From: Kaistella flava (ex Peng et al. 2021)
GTDB lineage: Bacteria > Bacteroidota > Bacteroidia > Flavobacteriales > Weeksellaceae
Reading direction: 5' to 3'
DNA length: 64,000 bases
Assembly (NCBI RefSeq): GCF_015191005.1
Contig: NZ_CP040442.1
Location: forward strand, 1,240,001-1,304,000
Shown: piece after piece, positions 44,992-54,166 of the stretch
Layout of the letters: the number at the start of each line of letters is the position of its first letter
How positions within the stretch are numbered: the stretch's first letter is position 1
Made by a program: the position numbers and the translations under genes
Notes under the pieces: generated by a model
Told to the model about the DNA's origin: nothing
What the model saw: only the letters and a program-made list of their open reading frames with translations
The model's database searches: none

Positions 44992-46335
44992 TTATCTTGG
45001 ATTTTGAGGCATACCGGTGAGTTTGATAATATCTTCCGGAATTGCGATCGCGTATCGAAGATCATTCGGGGGTAAAGTGTATGTTTGCCCATTCACGGTT
45101 CTCTGCAAAATAATATTTTTTCCATCCCGGTTATACCTTTTCAAATCTGCCCACCGAATGCCTCGAAACAACAACTCTTTGCGCCGCTCTGTAGAAATAA
45201 GCGCTAAAGCAGCGACCTTGTTGGGTGCAGTAAAGTTGATAAAGGTTCCAGATTTCCACCTTTTTACCAACAGCTGATTTAAAATTCCCATGGCATTATC
45301 GACCGCATCCAACTGTGCATAACTTTCCGCTGCAATCAAGTAGAGTTCGTCATTTGCCAGAATCGATGTTCTGGTCGAATTACCAGAATAATTTCCTTTG
45401 AACATGATTTCTCCCAGGGTATTAGTTTTAAAATAGACCCTCTTTCTCAAATCATTATCTTCATAAGAGTTATAAATCGATGTTGAAATCTTTGCGGCAT
45501 TCGTTCCTAATATGGGTGAATACCCAACAAAAGTAGGCAACAATACTTCTACATTCATCTCCTTTATGGGATAAGGGTCTGCAGAATTGAGGGTATTAAA
45601 ATTCATCAATTGGTTATTTATTGATAAAGCTTTTGTAGCATAAAGTAATGCGTTGGGATAATCTCCCATATATAGGTACGTTCTTGCTAAAAACCCCAGC
45701 GCCATTGCCTTAGATGCCCGGGCAGCGGAGACCTGCTGATCAGGAAGAAGGGAAACAGCGGTATGCAAATCCCCTAAAATCTGATCATATGTTTGTTGTA
45801 ATGAAGTACGTACCGACGGAAGATTTATATCAGGGCTTAATCTCAGCGGTAAGCCCCACTCTTTTTGTGCGGTACTTTTGGTATAGGCTAAGGACCAGAT
45901 TTGGACCGCTTCCAAATAAATGGAAGCTCGAACTGCCAAAGCTTGCCCTCTTACATCATCCGCATTGGAAATCTGATACTGTTCAAGATTATTCAGAACG
46001 GTATTGCAAATATTTATTCTGCTAAAGCAATTTCTCCAATCATTTCCACTTCCTCTTGCGACTAAATTTGGTTGCCAAGTGTAAAGTCGCTTATCCGATT
46101 CATAACTCACTCCGTTATAATCGCTGTCTGTAATATAAATGTCGTCTGCAGAAATTTCTCCGCTGATGCTGTTGTCGCCTAATAAATTACTAATACGATC
46201 CAGCAATGCCTGATTATCCTGCAAGGTTTGAGGCGTAACCAGCTTGGTATCCGATTTTTCTTCTAGAAACTCTCTGCATGCAGTAATTGAAAACAGCAAA
46301 GACATCAAAACGAGTAATACGATTTTATTTTTCAT
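44992..46335 (-). CDS. SusD/RagB-like nutrient-binding lipoprotein
   Basis: 447 aa from MKNKIVLLVLMSLLFSITAC, a lipoprotein signal. SusD-type features: TPQTLQDNQALLDRISNL near the start, RGQALAVRASIYLEAVQIWS, then AKAYLYMGDY-type helices (AMALGFLARTYLYMGDYPNA). The C-terminal signature is ISTERRKELLFRGIRWADLKRYN. It caps the SusC transporter on the cell surface. An ATG 24 bp upstream overlaps susC, but the one before the signal peptide, 11 bp after susC, is preferred. Confidence 0.92.
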   Translation of the reverse strand: MKNKIVLLVLMSLLFSITACREFLEEKSDTKLVTPQTLQDNQALLDRISNLLGDNSISGEISADDIYITDSDYNGVSYESDKRLYTWQPNLVARGSGNDWRNCFSRINICNTVLNNLEQYQISNADDVRGQALAVRASIYLEAVQIWSLAYTKSTAQKEWGLPLRLSPDINLPSVRTSLQQTYDQILGDLHTAVSLLPDQQVSAARASKAMALGFLARTYLYMGDYPNALLYATKALSINNQLMNFNTLNSADPYPIKEMNVEVLLPTFVGYSPILGTNAAKISTSIYNSYEDNDLRKRVYFKTNTLGEIMFKGNYSGNSTRTSILANDELYLIAAESYAQLDAVDNAMGILNQLLVKRWKSGTFINFTAPNKVAALALISTERRKELLFRGIRWADLKRYNRDGKNIILQRTVNGQTYTLPPNDLRYAIAIPEDIIKLTGMPQNPR

Positions 46336-46345
46336 AATCATTGTT

Positions 46346-49300
46346 TTAAAATTGGGCACGAAGCCCTAGTGTGTAAGTAGTGACAGGTTTCAGAGAGTAG
46401 GTTCCCCAGTTGTAATCGGGGTCTATACCAGATTTATTAGCCTTCCAGAGTATACCCAAATTACTGACGGAGCAGTAAAGCTGCAGATTTTTTAAGCGCG
46501 CATTTCGGAGAGCTTCCTCTTTAATCTGATACCCAATATTGAGGTATTGTAACCGGACATGATCTCCTTTTTCTACAAGGACTGCAGAGCCATTGTAAAA
46601 ACTATCTCTTGCTGAATTTGTAGTAAAAGCAGCAGATGGAACGTCTGTGATCAGTTCATCACCCGGCTTTTGCCATCGCTTCGCATAATCGCTGTGCCCA
46701 TCTCTTCCACTGATGAAGGAAGTATAGTTGATGGAATTTCGGCGGAACCAATATCCGAATTTATAGGTGATTCCTACATCGACACTGAACTGCTGAAATC
46801 TCATGGAATTGATTAGTGATCCGTAAGTGGTAGGTAGGGCTGAACCAAAGTACTGCAAATCTTCGATCCCTGTATCCGAAGCCAATATTTTGGTGTAGTC
46901 TTTGCTGATCTGCCCATTCAAATATCCTCTGGCTTCACCAGTATTAGGATCAAGACCCGCCCATTTATAGGCAAAAACCGAATAGACAGGAAATTCAATG
47001 ATTCCAGATATAGGAGCTGTAGTCCCTGCGGCCGCAACGAAGTTGCTCGCAAACGTATTCGGAAGGTAATATTCGGTGACGTGGTCTTTATAGGAACTGA
47101 AATTGAGAATAGTATTCCATTTAAATGCTTTGTCTATATTCTTCGTATTCAAAACAATATCAATTCCGTTGCCGCTCATTCCCGCAACATTCCATAATAA
47201 AGTAGTGATGCCGGTGGTGTAGTCAATCGGAGCCCGCCCAAACAAATTGCTGCCTTTTTTAGTGTAATATTCAAGTGATCCTGAGATCCTATTGTTTTTG
47301 GTTTCGAAATCAATTCCTAAATTGATCATCCTAAGCATTTCCCAGCGCAGTTTGGGATTGAAATACTGATCAATCCTCGCCGTAGGTTCTCCGGTGTAAA
47401 TTGATACATCAGTATCATAAGCAATTGTGGTAACAGCGACCATGGCTGGATCGATATTTCCACTATATCCAAAAGAGCCCCTCACTTTGACAACAGGAAG
47501 CCACGCCAATTGATAAAAGTTTTCATTAGAGATGTTCCATGCTGCTCCCGAGGACCAAAATGGATTCCACTGGTCATTAGTTTTCAGACCAAAGAGATTA
47601 CTCGCATCCCTCCTCACACTTCCAGATACCGTATATCTTTTATCAAACGTATAGGCAGCATTGCCATAAAATGATAAAAAATTAAGATGGGTTTCACGTA
47701 GCGAATTATTTTTTGCAATGTAGATATTGGCTCCGCTTACAAAATCGGGATAGTTATGCGTATAATCTACAGCGGCAGTTGACATGTCATTTTGATTGTA
47801 GCCGTAGTATCGGTTCCCTTCATCTTTGGTAACCGTTGTTCGGCTTTCTCCTCCTGCAATGGCGGAAATTTGATGTTTCTTAAACGCAGCATTATAATTA
47901 AGCTGTCCCCGAAAATTGTCGATGCCCGTCTGCGTATTGCCTTTATCCAAAATACTTCCTTTTGGAATGATGAATTTGATGGTGCCATTAGTATTGCGCT
48001 GTGCAAAACTGTTGATCAGAAACCTTGTATTGTAACTTTGCTCATCATTATTATTAGAGCTTTGTCCGTTCAAACGCTGGTATTGATATTTCACATCTGC
48101 ATCTAAACCTTTCAGCAATTTATAATTAATGCCGGCATTGAGGATGATCTCGTTCGTGGTATTTTTAGCCAAGGTATGCTGCCAGTCGGTGAGTGGATAA
48201 TAATTCCAGTCAAGCAAACCTTGACCAATGAGACTGTTTTTATAATTTTGATCATAATCAGCATTCACTACTAATGGATTACCATTGCTATCCGCCATTT
48301 CTAAATAGGGAATTTTCCAGTTTCCTTTCATGGTGATACTGTTATAGGCACTTCTTCCGCTTTTAGAATCGGTATTGGAAAATTGCACTCCCGTAGTAAG
48401 GGTTAATTGATTAATAGGTTTCCAAACATTTTGGAATCGGGTATTCAACCTTTGGTACTTTTCACCCAAGCTTCCGGTATTGTCATCAAAACCAATGAAA
48501 GAGGTCCAGGAGAAATTAGGGAAACCGCCGGACACATTTATGGCGTATTGTCGGTTCTCCATCGGCAGATACATGTATTTCCGATATTGATCCCGCACGT
48601 CAACCGACCGAAGCCTGTCGATTTGCTTCATGGCTTCTGCGTGAGAAATCAGGCCTTTCTTTTCCCGGTTCAACAAATCTATTACTGGAGTCAATACCGG
48701 ATGACTGGAAGAATTGATATCGCTATTGTAGTAGCCATTTTTAAAAAGCTGCATTTCTACATCAATAAAATCTGAACTCGAAATTTGCCTGCTGTAACTC
48801 AAATCTGGTTTGGAACTTAGGGTTGTATTGGAAGTAAATTCTACAGATAGCGGCTGATTGAATCGGGAGCCTTTGGTGGTAATCACGATAACGCCATTCG
48901 CTGCTTTGGCGCCCCAAATGCTGGATGCGGCAGCATCTTTTAATACGGTGATGCTCTCTACCATATTGGGATTGATCCGGCTGAGATCTCCTTCATACGG
49001 GAAATTATCCACAACAATCAAAGGACTTTTAGGTCCCTGCAGGGTGCTTAGTCCCCTAATCATCAACTGCCCTTTTCCAGTAAGTCCCGTACCCACCATC
49101 AGTCCGCTCGTAATAGCAGGAAGACGTTCCAAAATATTAGTAGTTACCTGCTGCTGCAATAACTTTTGGTTCACCGAAGAGAAAGATCCTGTTGCCCGTT
49201 CCTTCGGTATTTTCTGATACCCTGTAGAAAGGCTCACTTCTTCGATATCGATCATCTTTGGAGACAGGTAAATCTTAAGCAGTTGCTTCTGCGAGAGGTG

Positions 49301-49555
49301 GGCAGTGATTTCGCTTTTTTTGTATCCCGACCCGGAAAGAAGCAGGGGTACCGAGATCACTTTTGCTTCACCAAGTTTCAAGGAGAAACGTCCTTCATCA
49401 TCGGTAAGAGTGACGAGCGGGGTCTCTGCAACTGCAATACGAATTCCAGCGATGGGTTTGTTCGTTACTGCATCCACTACCACTCCGGTCAGCTCTTGCT
49501 GCGCCAAGATCGTAATACTGCTACAGATCAATGGTATTAGTAAAAGTTTTTTCAT
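46346..49555 (-). CDS. SusC/RagA-type TonB-dependent outer-membrane transporter
   Basis: 1069 aa. Signal peptide MKKLLLIPLICSSITILAQQ, then a carboxypeptidase-regulatory-like domain (LTGVVVDAVTNKPIAGIRIA). The plug follows with ERATGSFSSVNQKLLQQQV, MIRGLSTLQGPKSPLIVVDN and SITVLKDAAASSIWGAKAAN. The rest is a 22-strand barrel ending TTYTLGLRAQF. It imports a ligand bound by the SusD partner downstream. The substrate is not clear: no glycosidase is present, but the TlpA-like gene upstream is. Confidence 0.95.
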   Translation of the reverse strand: MKKLLLIPLICSSITILAQQELTGVVVDAVTNKPIAGIRIAVAETPLVTLTDDEGRFSLKLGEAKVISVPLLLSGSGYKKSEITAHLSQKQLLKIYLSPKMIDIEEVSLSTGYQKIPKERATGSFSSVNQKLLQQQVTTNILERLPAITSGLMVGTGLTGKGQLMIRGLSTLQGPKSPLIVVDNFPYEGDLSRINPNMVESITVLKDAAASSIWGAKAANGVIVITTKGSRFNQPLSVEFTSNTTLSSKPDLSYSRQISSSDFIDVEMQLFKNGYYNSDINSSSHPVLTPVIDLLNREKKGLISHAEAMKQIDRLRSVDVRDQYRKYMYLPMENRQYAINVSGGFPNFSWTSFIGFDDNTGSLGEKYQRLNTRFQNVWKPINQLTLTTGVQFSNTDSKSGRSAYNSITMKGNWKIPYLEMADSNGNPLVVNADYDQNYKNSLIGQGLLDWNYYPLTDWQHTLAKNTTNEIILNAGINYKLLKGLDADVKYQYQRLNGQSSNNNDEQSYNTRFLINSFAQRNTNGTIKFIIPKGSILDKGNTQTGIDNFRGQLNYNAAFKKHQISAIAGGESRTTVTKDEGNRYYGYNQNDMSTAAVDYTHNYPDFVSGANIYIAKNNSLRETHLNFLSFYGNAAYTFDKRYTVSGSVRRDASNLFGLKTNDQWNPFWSSGAAWNISNENFYQLAWLPVVKVRGSFGYSGNIDPAMVAVTTIAYDTDVSIYTGEPTARIDQYFNPKLRWEMLRMINLGIDFETKNNRISGSLEYYTKKGSNLFGRAPIDYTTGITTLLWNVAGMSGNGIDIVLNTKNIDKAFKWNTILNFSSYKDHVTEYYLPNTFASNFVAAAGTTAPISGIIEFPVYSVFAYKWAGLDPNTGEARGYLNGQISKDYTKILASDTGIEDLQYFGSALPTTYGSLINSMRFQQFSVDVGITYKFGYWFRRNSINYTSFISGRDGHSDYAKRWQKPGDELITDVPSAAFTTNSARDSFYNGSAVLVEKGDHVRLQYLNIGYQIKEEALRNARLKNLQLYCSVSNLGILWKANKSGIDPDYNWGTYSLKPVTTYTLGLRAQF

Positions 49556-49561
49556 AATATA

Positions 49562-50860
49562 CTATGGTTTTAAGGGTTTTTTATCTTCAATGACCAAGAC
49601 GTTCAAATCTCTTTCGGTCTCCTCTAACGCAAGATCATAGGCGGCAAGGTCTTTTTGCAAAGTTTTCAGGTCTTTTATGGCTGAAAAGCGCAAATCCACG
49701 TTTCCTTGATAACCAGTCTCATCGATTACCGGAAGGGCGGTAAAATCATTATTCGCATTCAGGGCGGATAACATAAAATCTAAAGTCGTGTTCTGCAGTA
49801 CCGAGGGATTTTTCAGAAAAGTGTTAATCGATACGCCGCCTTTAGTCGCTATTTTATCTTGGGTTGAAGTGCGTTTCAACACCAAACACTTGGTCGGTTT
49901 TTTCTGAATGATCGCATGGTAGGCTGTATTTTCATTAACCATCCGCAACATTCTGCGGTACAGAGAATCCGATTCTGCTTTTGGAACGAGGTAATCCACC
50001 GAATATAATTGAGATTCATTTTCACTGTCGGGTGTAAAATCAATTTTTTCGCGATGTTCAACTAAATTATGTATTCGTTTTACATTCAGTTTCTCCCCAT
50101 TTTGGTTAAAGAGCTCCTGCGCAATCGCTCTGTAAATCTCCAATAAAGAAAGGTTGGTAAATTGTCTTCCATAGGTTTTTCCCGCTTCCCTATGAAACTT
50201 AGTACCATAGCCTAACCCTCTTACCCTGCCTTTTCCAAAAAAAGTATAATGGTTGAGCGTAAATCCTTTTTCAAGATGGAGATTAGATGATATCATAAGC
50301 GGTCCATCATCATCACGCTGCACCACCGTTTGCAGTGAAGATCTTGAGTCATTGAGTACTTCCGCAATCGTTTTTTCACTTACCTGATCTCCATCCGTGG
50401 TATTCAGCAATTTTCCATTTTTGATCCAGACGATGAAGGGAACACCTGCATGGGGAAAAAGTGTCGTAAAAAGCTGATCATCTGTTACCGACACCATTCC
50501 TTTGAATCGTTGACCGTTTTTTGAAGCAAAGAATTTTTCCAGGGTAGCGCGATCCTGGCTGCTGACCGCAAGAATTTTGATGCGGTCTCCGTAGTGCTGC
50601 TGAAGGTTTTCCATTTTAGGAAATGCCTTCAGACAACTGCTGCACCACGTCGCCCAAAAATCGAGCAGAATGAGTTTGTCTTGATCTGCAGAAAGCGTCA
50701 TCGTTTTCTGTGGCGCATTGACGACTTGTAAAGGAGTGCGCCATATTTTCTCGGGTAGGGCATCTCCGATTTTCAGAGGTTTCTGTTGGGCACCTGCATG
50801 CGAAAACAGGAGCATCATAAAGATCAGGGAAAGAATTTCCCTGCAAAACTTATTTTTCAT
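49562..50860 (-). CDS. TlpA-like thioredoxin with C-terminal TIGR03435-type domain (432 aa)
   Basis: Signal peptide MKNKFCREILSLIFMMLLFS..GAQ. The thioredoxin domain has active site FWATWCSSCLKAFPKM (WCxxC) near residue 70 and cis-proline AGVPFIVW. The C-terminal half (from about residue 190) has the TIGR03435/DUF3738 look: LNHYTFFGKGRVRG, LDFMLSALNANNDFTALPVI and DETGYQGNVDLRFSAI. It is likely a periplasmic disulfide reductase. It is first in the operon, 7 bp before susC, so import and thiol chemistry are linked. Confidence 0.88.
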   Translation of the reverse strand: MKNKFCREILSLIFMMLLFSHAGAQQKPLKIGDALPEKIWRTPLQVVNAPQKTMTLSADQDKLILLDFWATWCSSCLKAFPKMENLQQHYGDRIKILAVSSQDRATLEKFFASKNGQRFKGMVSVTDDQLFTTLFPHAGVPFIVWIKNGKLLNTTDGDQVSEKTIAEVLNDSRSSLQTVVQRDDDGPLMISSNLHLEKGFTLNHYTFFGKGRVRGLGYGTKFHREAGKTYGRQFTNLSLLEIYRAIAQELFNQNGEKLNVKRIHNLVEHREKIDFTPDSENESQLYSVDYLVPKAESDSLYRRMLRMVNENTAYHAIIQKKPTKCLVLKRTSTQDKIATKGGVSINTFLKNPSVLQNTTLDFMLSALNANNDFTALPVIDETGYQGNVDLRFSAIKDLKTLQKDLAAYDLALEETERDLNVLVIEDKKPLKP

Positions 50861-50965
50861 AGTTTTGTAAAGGTTTTAGTTATACATTAATTAATTCTGT
50901 GCTCTTTCCTGTCGGGTCTGCAAACTTTAGGGAAAGGGCTTTCTTTTTTATAATTTTAAATTATT

Positions 50966-51057
50966 CGGAATGCTTTAGGGGAAAGCGTGTAGAAACTTAT
51001 GAAGAAGTGTCACTCTCCCGCTAAAGACTATCCTTTAAAATAGTTGATATGAATGTC
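50966..51057. repeat. Hairpin repeat, copy A
   Basis: CGGAATGCTTTAGGGGAAAG to TTGATATGAATG, a diverged copy of 51,319-51,412. TTAGGGGAAAG and CTCTCCCGCTAA can pair. Possibly a miniature mobile repeat or a small RNA gene. Confidence 0.5.
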
Positions 51058-51318
51058 TTGTTCTTTTATGACTGTTATAAAAAAATATCATAGTTTCTAT
51101 TATTTACCATTTTTCTGAACTGCACTTTTGTAGTGAAATTCTCAAACACTTTTCATGAACTCCTCATGAAGTATCCTAGGGGGAACCATGAAGCATCCGG
51201 GAAGGATCCTCGGGCATTTTTTTAGGTTGACCCGTCCTGAAATAGCTATACAGATTAACTCTTTTTGCTTGGCTCTTTTTTCTTTTGGCTTCAGCTTCGC
51301 TTAGTGACCAAAATTGAT

Positions 51319-51412
51319 CGGATTGTCTTAGGGGAAAGTGTGTAGAAACGCTTTTGCAGTAGGGTCACTTTCCCGCTAAGGACCAATCCTTTAAGGAGCA
51401 TTGATATGAATG
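51319..51412. repeat. Hairpin repeat, copy B
   Basis: CGGATTGTCTTAGGGGAAAG to TTGATATGAATG. GTCTTAGGGGAAAGTG pairs with CACTTTCCCGCTAAGGAC. It lies in the gene-free stretch 50,861-51,907, which otherwise shows no gene. Confidence 0.5.
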
Positions 51413-51653
51413 TTTTTTTTATTAGATATTAGAGGTGAGACATGAGGTGTGAGATTTTAGAGGTGGAGTTTTTTCATGATTTGGGGCATGAAGGTTATTT
51501 TGTTTCAGTGTTTAAGAACCCAATTTCCCGCGAAGCAATTAAGCCGCAATGGTTGTGCACACCATTGTAAGTGTCGTAGATACTTTATATTGAAAAGCGG
51601 GCTTAGGGAATTGAGAATACTGGATACAAAAACAGCGTGGAACTCAACATATC

Positions 51654-51761
51654 CGACTTGAGGTACTGGTATACCGTGTACACAGATAAGTGAGCCCACG
51701 CTTTAGCGTGAGCTACTATACTTATCCTCTCGTGTACTAAAAATTACCAGTTTTCAAGTCG
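51654..51761. other. Deeply nested hairpin of unknown nature
   Basis: From outside to inside: CGACTTGA/TCAAGTCG, ACTGGTA/TACCAGT, GTACAC/GTGTAC, GATAAGT/ACTTATC, GAGC/AGCT-side, CACGCT/AGCGTG, all nested in order within 108 bp. AAC lies a few bases outside on the left and GTT on the right. It may be a structured RNA, an IS200-like end or a remote attC-like site. Confidence 0.55.
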
Positions 51762-51907
51762 AGGTTCTAAGCAATAGCTTCTATTATTCTTTGAAGTATC
51801 GCAAAATTACATTTTTGAATGTAATCTTGAGACAAATATAATAAATATTTTCTATTCAATACATATTTGTATCGAATAATTTTATTAATAATCACAAATT
51901 TTACTGA

Positions 51908-52273
51908 ATGCAAGAATTTAGTAATGAAGAAATTGATGCTTTAGGCTTACAAATCGGCTGTATAGTAAAAGTAGAAAGGTTAAGAAGAAGACTTTCACAA
52001 GATGATTTGGGTCTAATGTTTGAGTCCAATGGTACTACTATTGGTAGAATAGAAAGATATGAGAATTCTACTAGCTGGGCTAACTTGCTTAAAGTATGCC
52101 GATTATTAGAGTTAGATTTTCACGCCCTATTTATTTTACAACCCTTAGAATCAATTTTATCAATCATTAAAGAATGTTTAAGTCTTGAGAAAAAACTTAC
52201 AGCCCAAAAAGAATTATATTATATGAATTTAGAATTTGCAGCGAAAGAAAAATTTTCAAAACTTAAATTCTGA
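51908..52273 (+). CDS. XRE-family helix-turn-helix regulator (121 aa)
   Basis: An HTH_3-type domain lies at about residues 18-75: IVKVERLRRRLSQDDLGLMF, then TTIGRIERYENSTSWANLLK and VCRLLELDF. A helical C-terminal tail (LEKKLTAQKELYYMNLEF) may serve in dimerisation. It stands alone, with its own terminator. It could be the leftover regulator of a mobile element. Confidence 0.8.
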   Translation: MQEFSNEEIDALGLQIGCIVKVERLRRRLSQDDLGLMFESNGTTIGRIERYENSTSWANLLKVCRLLELDFHALFILQPLESILSIIKECLSLEKKLTAQKELYYMNLEFAAKEKFSKLKF

Positions 52274-52296
52274 CGAGAATTGGAGTTCTTATTTAT

Positions 52297-52321
52297 AAAA
52301 GGGTTAAAAGACCCTTTTTTT
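52297..52321 (+). terminator. Rho-independent terminator after the XRE gene
   Basis: AAAAGGGT, loop TAAAAG, ACCCTTTT and a T run. Confidence 0.75.
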
Positions 52322-52430
52322 GGTTTTTATGGGAAAACGATTCCAATTGTTCATAACACAGCTTACGATGAGTTACGTGATGTGAGCCATTAATTGGTTC
52401 ACGAAGTGGTTTAAGTACTTTAAAGATTCA

Positions 52431-52490
52431 ATGGAAGATATAGCTTCTAAATTAGCAGAATTAGTCGCACCAGAAATAATATTAAATTAA
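52431..52490 (+). pseudogene. Possible transposase N-terminal remnant
   Basis: An ATG opens 19 codons (MEDIASKLAELVAPEIILN) and stops. The sequence resembles the N-terminus of ISAon1/ISL3-type transposases, but it is too short to be sure. It lies in a relic zone with no intact gene. Confidence 0.3.
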
Positions 52491-52671
52491 AAAAAGTTCT
52501 GTACAATTATTGACGATAAAGAACTGTACATAATAACATAAGCTTTCGTTTTTTATGCAAGAAATGAAATGAAAAGCTAGCTATTATAGATAGCAAATCC
52601 TGATGGAAGTTGGAATTTCAAAATGTTAGTAAAAAATAATTATTATAATCTATAAAACTTAAAAACAAATT

Positions 52672-52800
52672 ATGAGAAATAAATTGCTCCTATTATTAAT
52701 AATTGTATCCAACTTTGTTTTTGCTCAAAACTGCGAAGAAATCAAAAAAGAAAATGATTATTTAAAACAAATCATTAATATAAACCATGATTGGGAATGA
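52672..52800 (+). pseudogene. Truncated exported protein (42 aa)
   Basis: A complete signal peptide (MRNKLLLLLIIVSNFVFAQ) is followed by a coiled segment EEIKKENDYLKQI and an early stop. It reads as the 5' end of a longer secreted protein cut short. Confidence 0.45.
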
Positions 52801-52902
52801 AAGGTAATGTTTAATTCCAAATATTAAAAAAATTTGGGATATTTCAAAAATACAGAAAAATGAAAACATCAATATGTAGATATTCTAATGTAAAACAAAT
52901 CA

Positions 52903-53065
52903 CCATTCGGAAGCAAAGTGCACCAATTATTCCAAAAAAAAGTGCACCAATTATTCCGAGATAAAGTGCAACACTTAAATGCATTATTTAAGAAAAAAGC
53001 GCGAATTATACTTTTTAATGACTCATTAAAAAAGAGTGACATTCCGACACAAAGTACACCACTGA
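52903..53065. repeat. Repeated GTGCACCAATTATTCC motifs, probably a solo IS end
   Basis: Two tandem AAAGTGCACCAATTATTCC motifs, a third partial AAAGTGCAAC, and ATTCCGACACAAAGTACACC at the right edge. Multiple end repeats of this style occur in IS21-type elements, but no transposase is nearby. The remaining stretch to 53,253 holds nothing recognisable. Confidence 0.4.
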
Positions 53066-53253
53066 GGTTCTCCTTGCCATAAGATAAGCCTTAAAAAAAG
53101 ACCATGCCAGTAGAAATTTGAAAATCTTACTCAATCAATTTATGCTTATATTTGAAAAAAGGCTCAGATTATAAAAAACTCAAGTCTCAAACTTTTAAAA
53201 TTACACACTTTGCGGGATAATGTCATTTTTATAAAAAATCCAAACTAAAAATA

Positions 53254-53670
53254 TTAGTCAATCCTTTTAGGTAAATATTTAATTTCTTTTTCAGGAACTA
53301 AAAATTTAATATTATGATGTTGAAGTATAACTTTAGCAAATGTAAATTCTTTGGATTCAAAAGTCCGAGCCTTATGCCTTCCTGAATGATTAATCACATC
53401 GAGTTTATATGGTTTTGTTGCTGTTACTGCAACATATAAATTTTCACACTCTAAAATCGTATCAAGTTCTAAACCTGAAAACTCATTAACAATTGCTGCT
53501 CTAGGAGTAAGTTCTTTTAGAATTTTTGCCTCACTATTTCTAGAGCATTTATAAGAAAAACATTTTCCAATATTCGGAAGATCAATGAATGATCCAGGCA
53601 TAATCTTTCTCGATATGACTTTAGCGGATAAGCATTCTATAGTAGAATTATTATGGACGAGTTTTATCAT
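53254..53670 (-). CDS. Hypothetical protein, third gene of an unknown operon (138 aa)
   Basis: A basic, soluble, beta-rich protein (VISRKIMPGSFIDLPNIGKC, YVAVTATKPYKLDVINHSGR) without signal peptide. Its start overlaps the end of the 171-aa gene by 20 bp. The family is unknown. Location beside a defence island suggests a possible defence role. Confidence 0.65.
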   Translation of the reverse strand: MIKLVHNNSTIECLSAKVISRKIMPGSFIDLPNIGKCFSYKCSRNSEAKILKELTPRAAIVNEFSGLELDTILECENLYVAVTATKPYKLDVINHSGRHKARTFESKEFTFAKVILQHHNIKFLVPEKEIKYLPKRID

Positions 53671-54166
53671 TTAAAATACATTTAGAATATTTTAGCGACA
53701 AAAAGTTCGAATCCATATTAGAACCCATAATTGAGAAAATTTCTAACAAATCATCTTCCTCGAAATCAACATCAATTTTAGATAAAACATTTATGAAACT
53801 ATCAATCTTTGAGTGCGATAAATGGTTATGCTCAACTTTGATTAGGTATTCATCTTCCTTCGAGTCTAATTCATTATGAAACTCTTCTTCCGAAATATAG
53901 TCATTGGACAATTCATAAACTAGACTTAAATATTTCTTCTGTTTTATCAAATTACGAATAGCACTAATATAAATATTCTCTCTCTCAATATGCCCTATTA
54001 ATAATTGATATGATGATGGTTCTGTCGTATTAAAGCTAAATGAATTAATTGATGTAAAACACATATCATTCTCTTCTGGTAATATAAATCCTGAGTTTAA
54101 ATAGTTGTTATCACTGCTGTAAGAAGTTTTACTTATTACAATGTCAAAGTCTTTTATATCACTCAT
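53651..54166 (-). CDS. Hypothetical protein, second gene of an unknown operon (171 aa)
   Basis: An acidic protein with a serine/asparagine-rich start and a helical middle (ENIYISAIRNLIKQKKYLSL). No domain is recognised. It overlaps both neighbours (8 bp and 20 bp), showing strict co-translation of the three genes. Confidence 0.65.
   Translation of the reverse strand: MSDIKDFDIVISKTSYSSDNNYLNSGFILPEENDMCFTSINSFSFNTTEPSSYQLLIGHIERENIYISAIRNLIKQKKYLSLVYELSNDYISEEEFHNELDSKEDEYLIKVEHNHLSHSKIDSFINVLSKIDVDFEEDDLLEIFSIMGSNMDSNFLSLKYSKCILNDKTRP

Noticed and set aside
47767..49640. Several plus-strand frames opposite susC
   Set aside because: They are antisense shadows of a complete TonB-dependent transporter gene.
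51654..51761. Retron msr-msd RNA
   Set aside because: The fold is suggestive, but no reverse transcriptase gene lies nearby.
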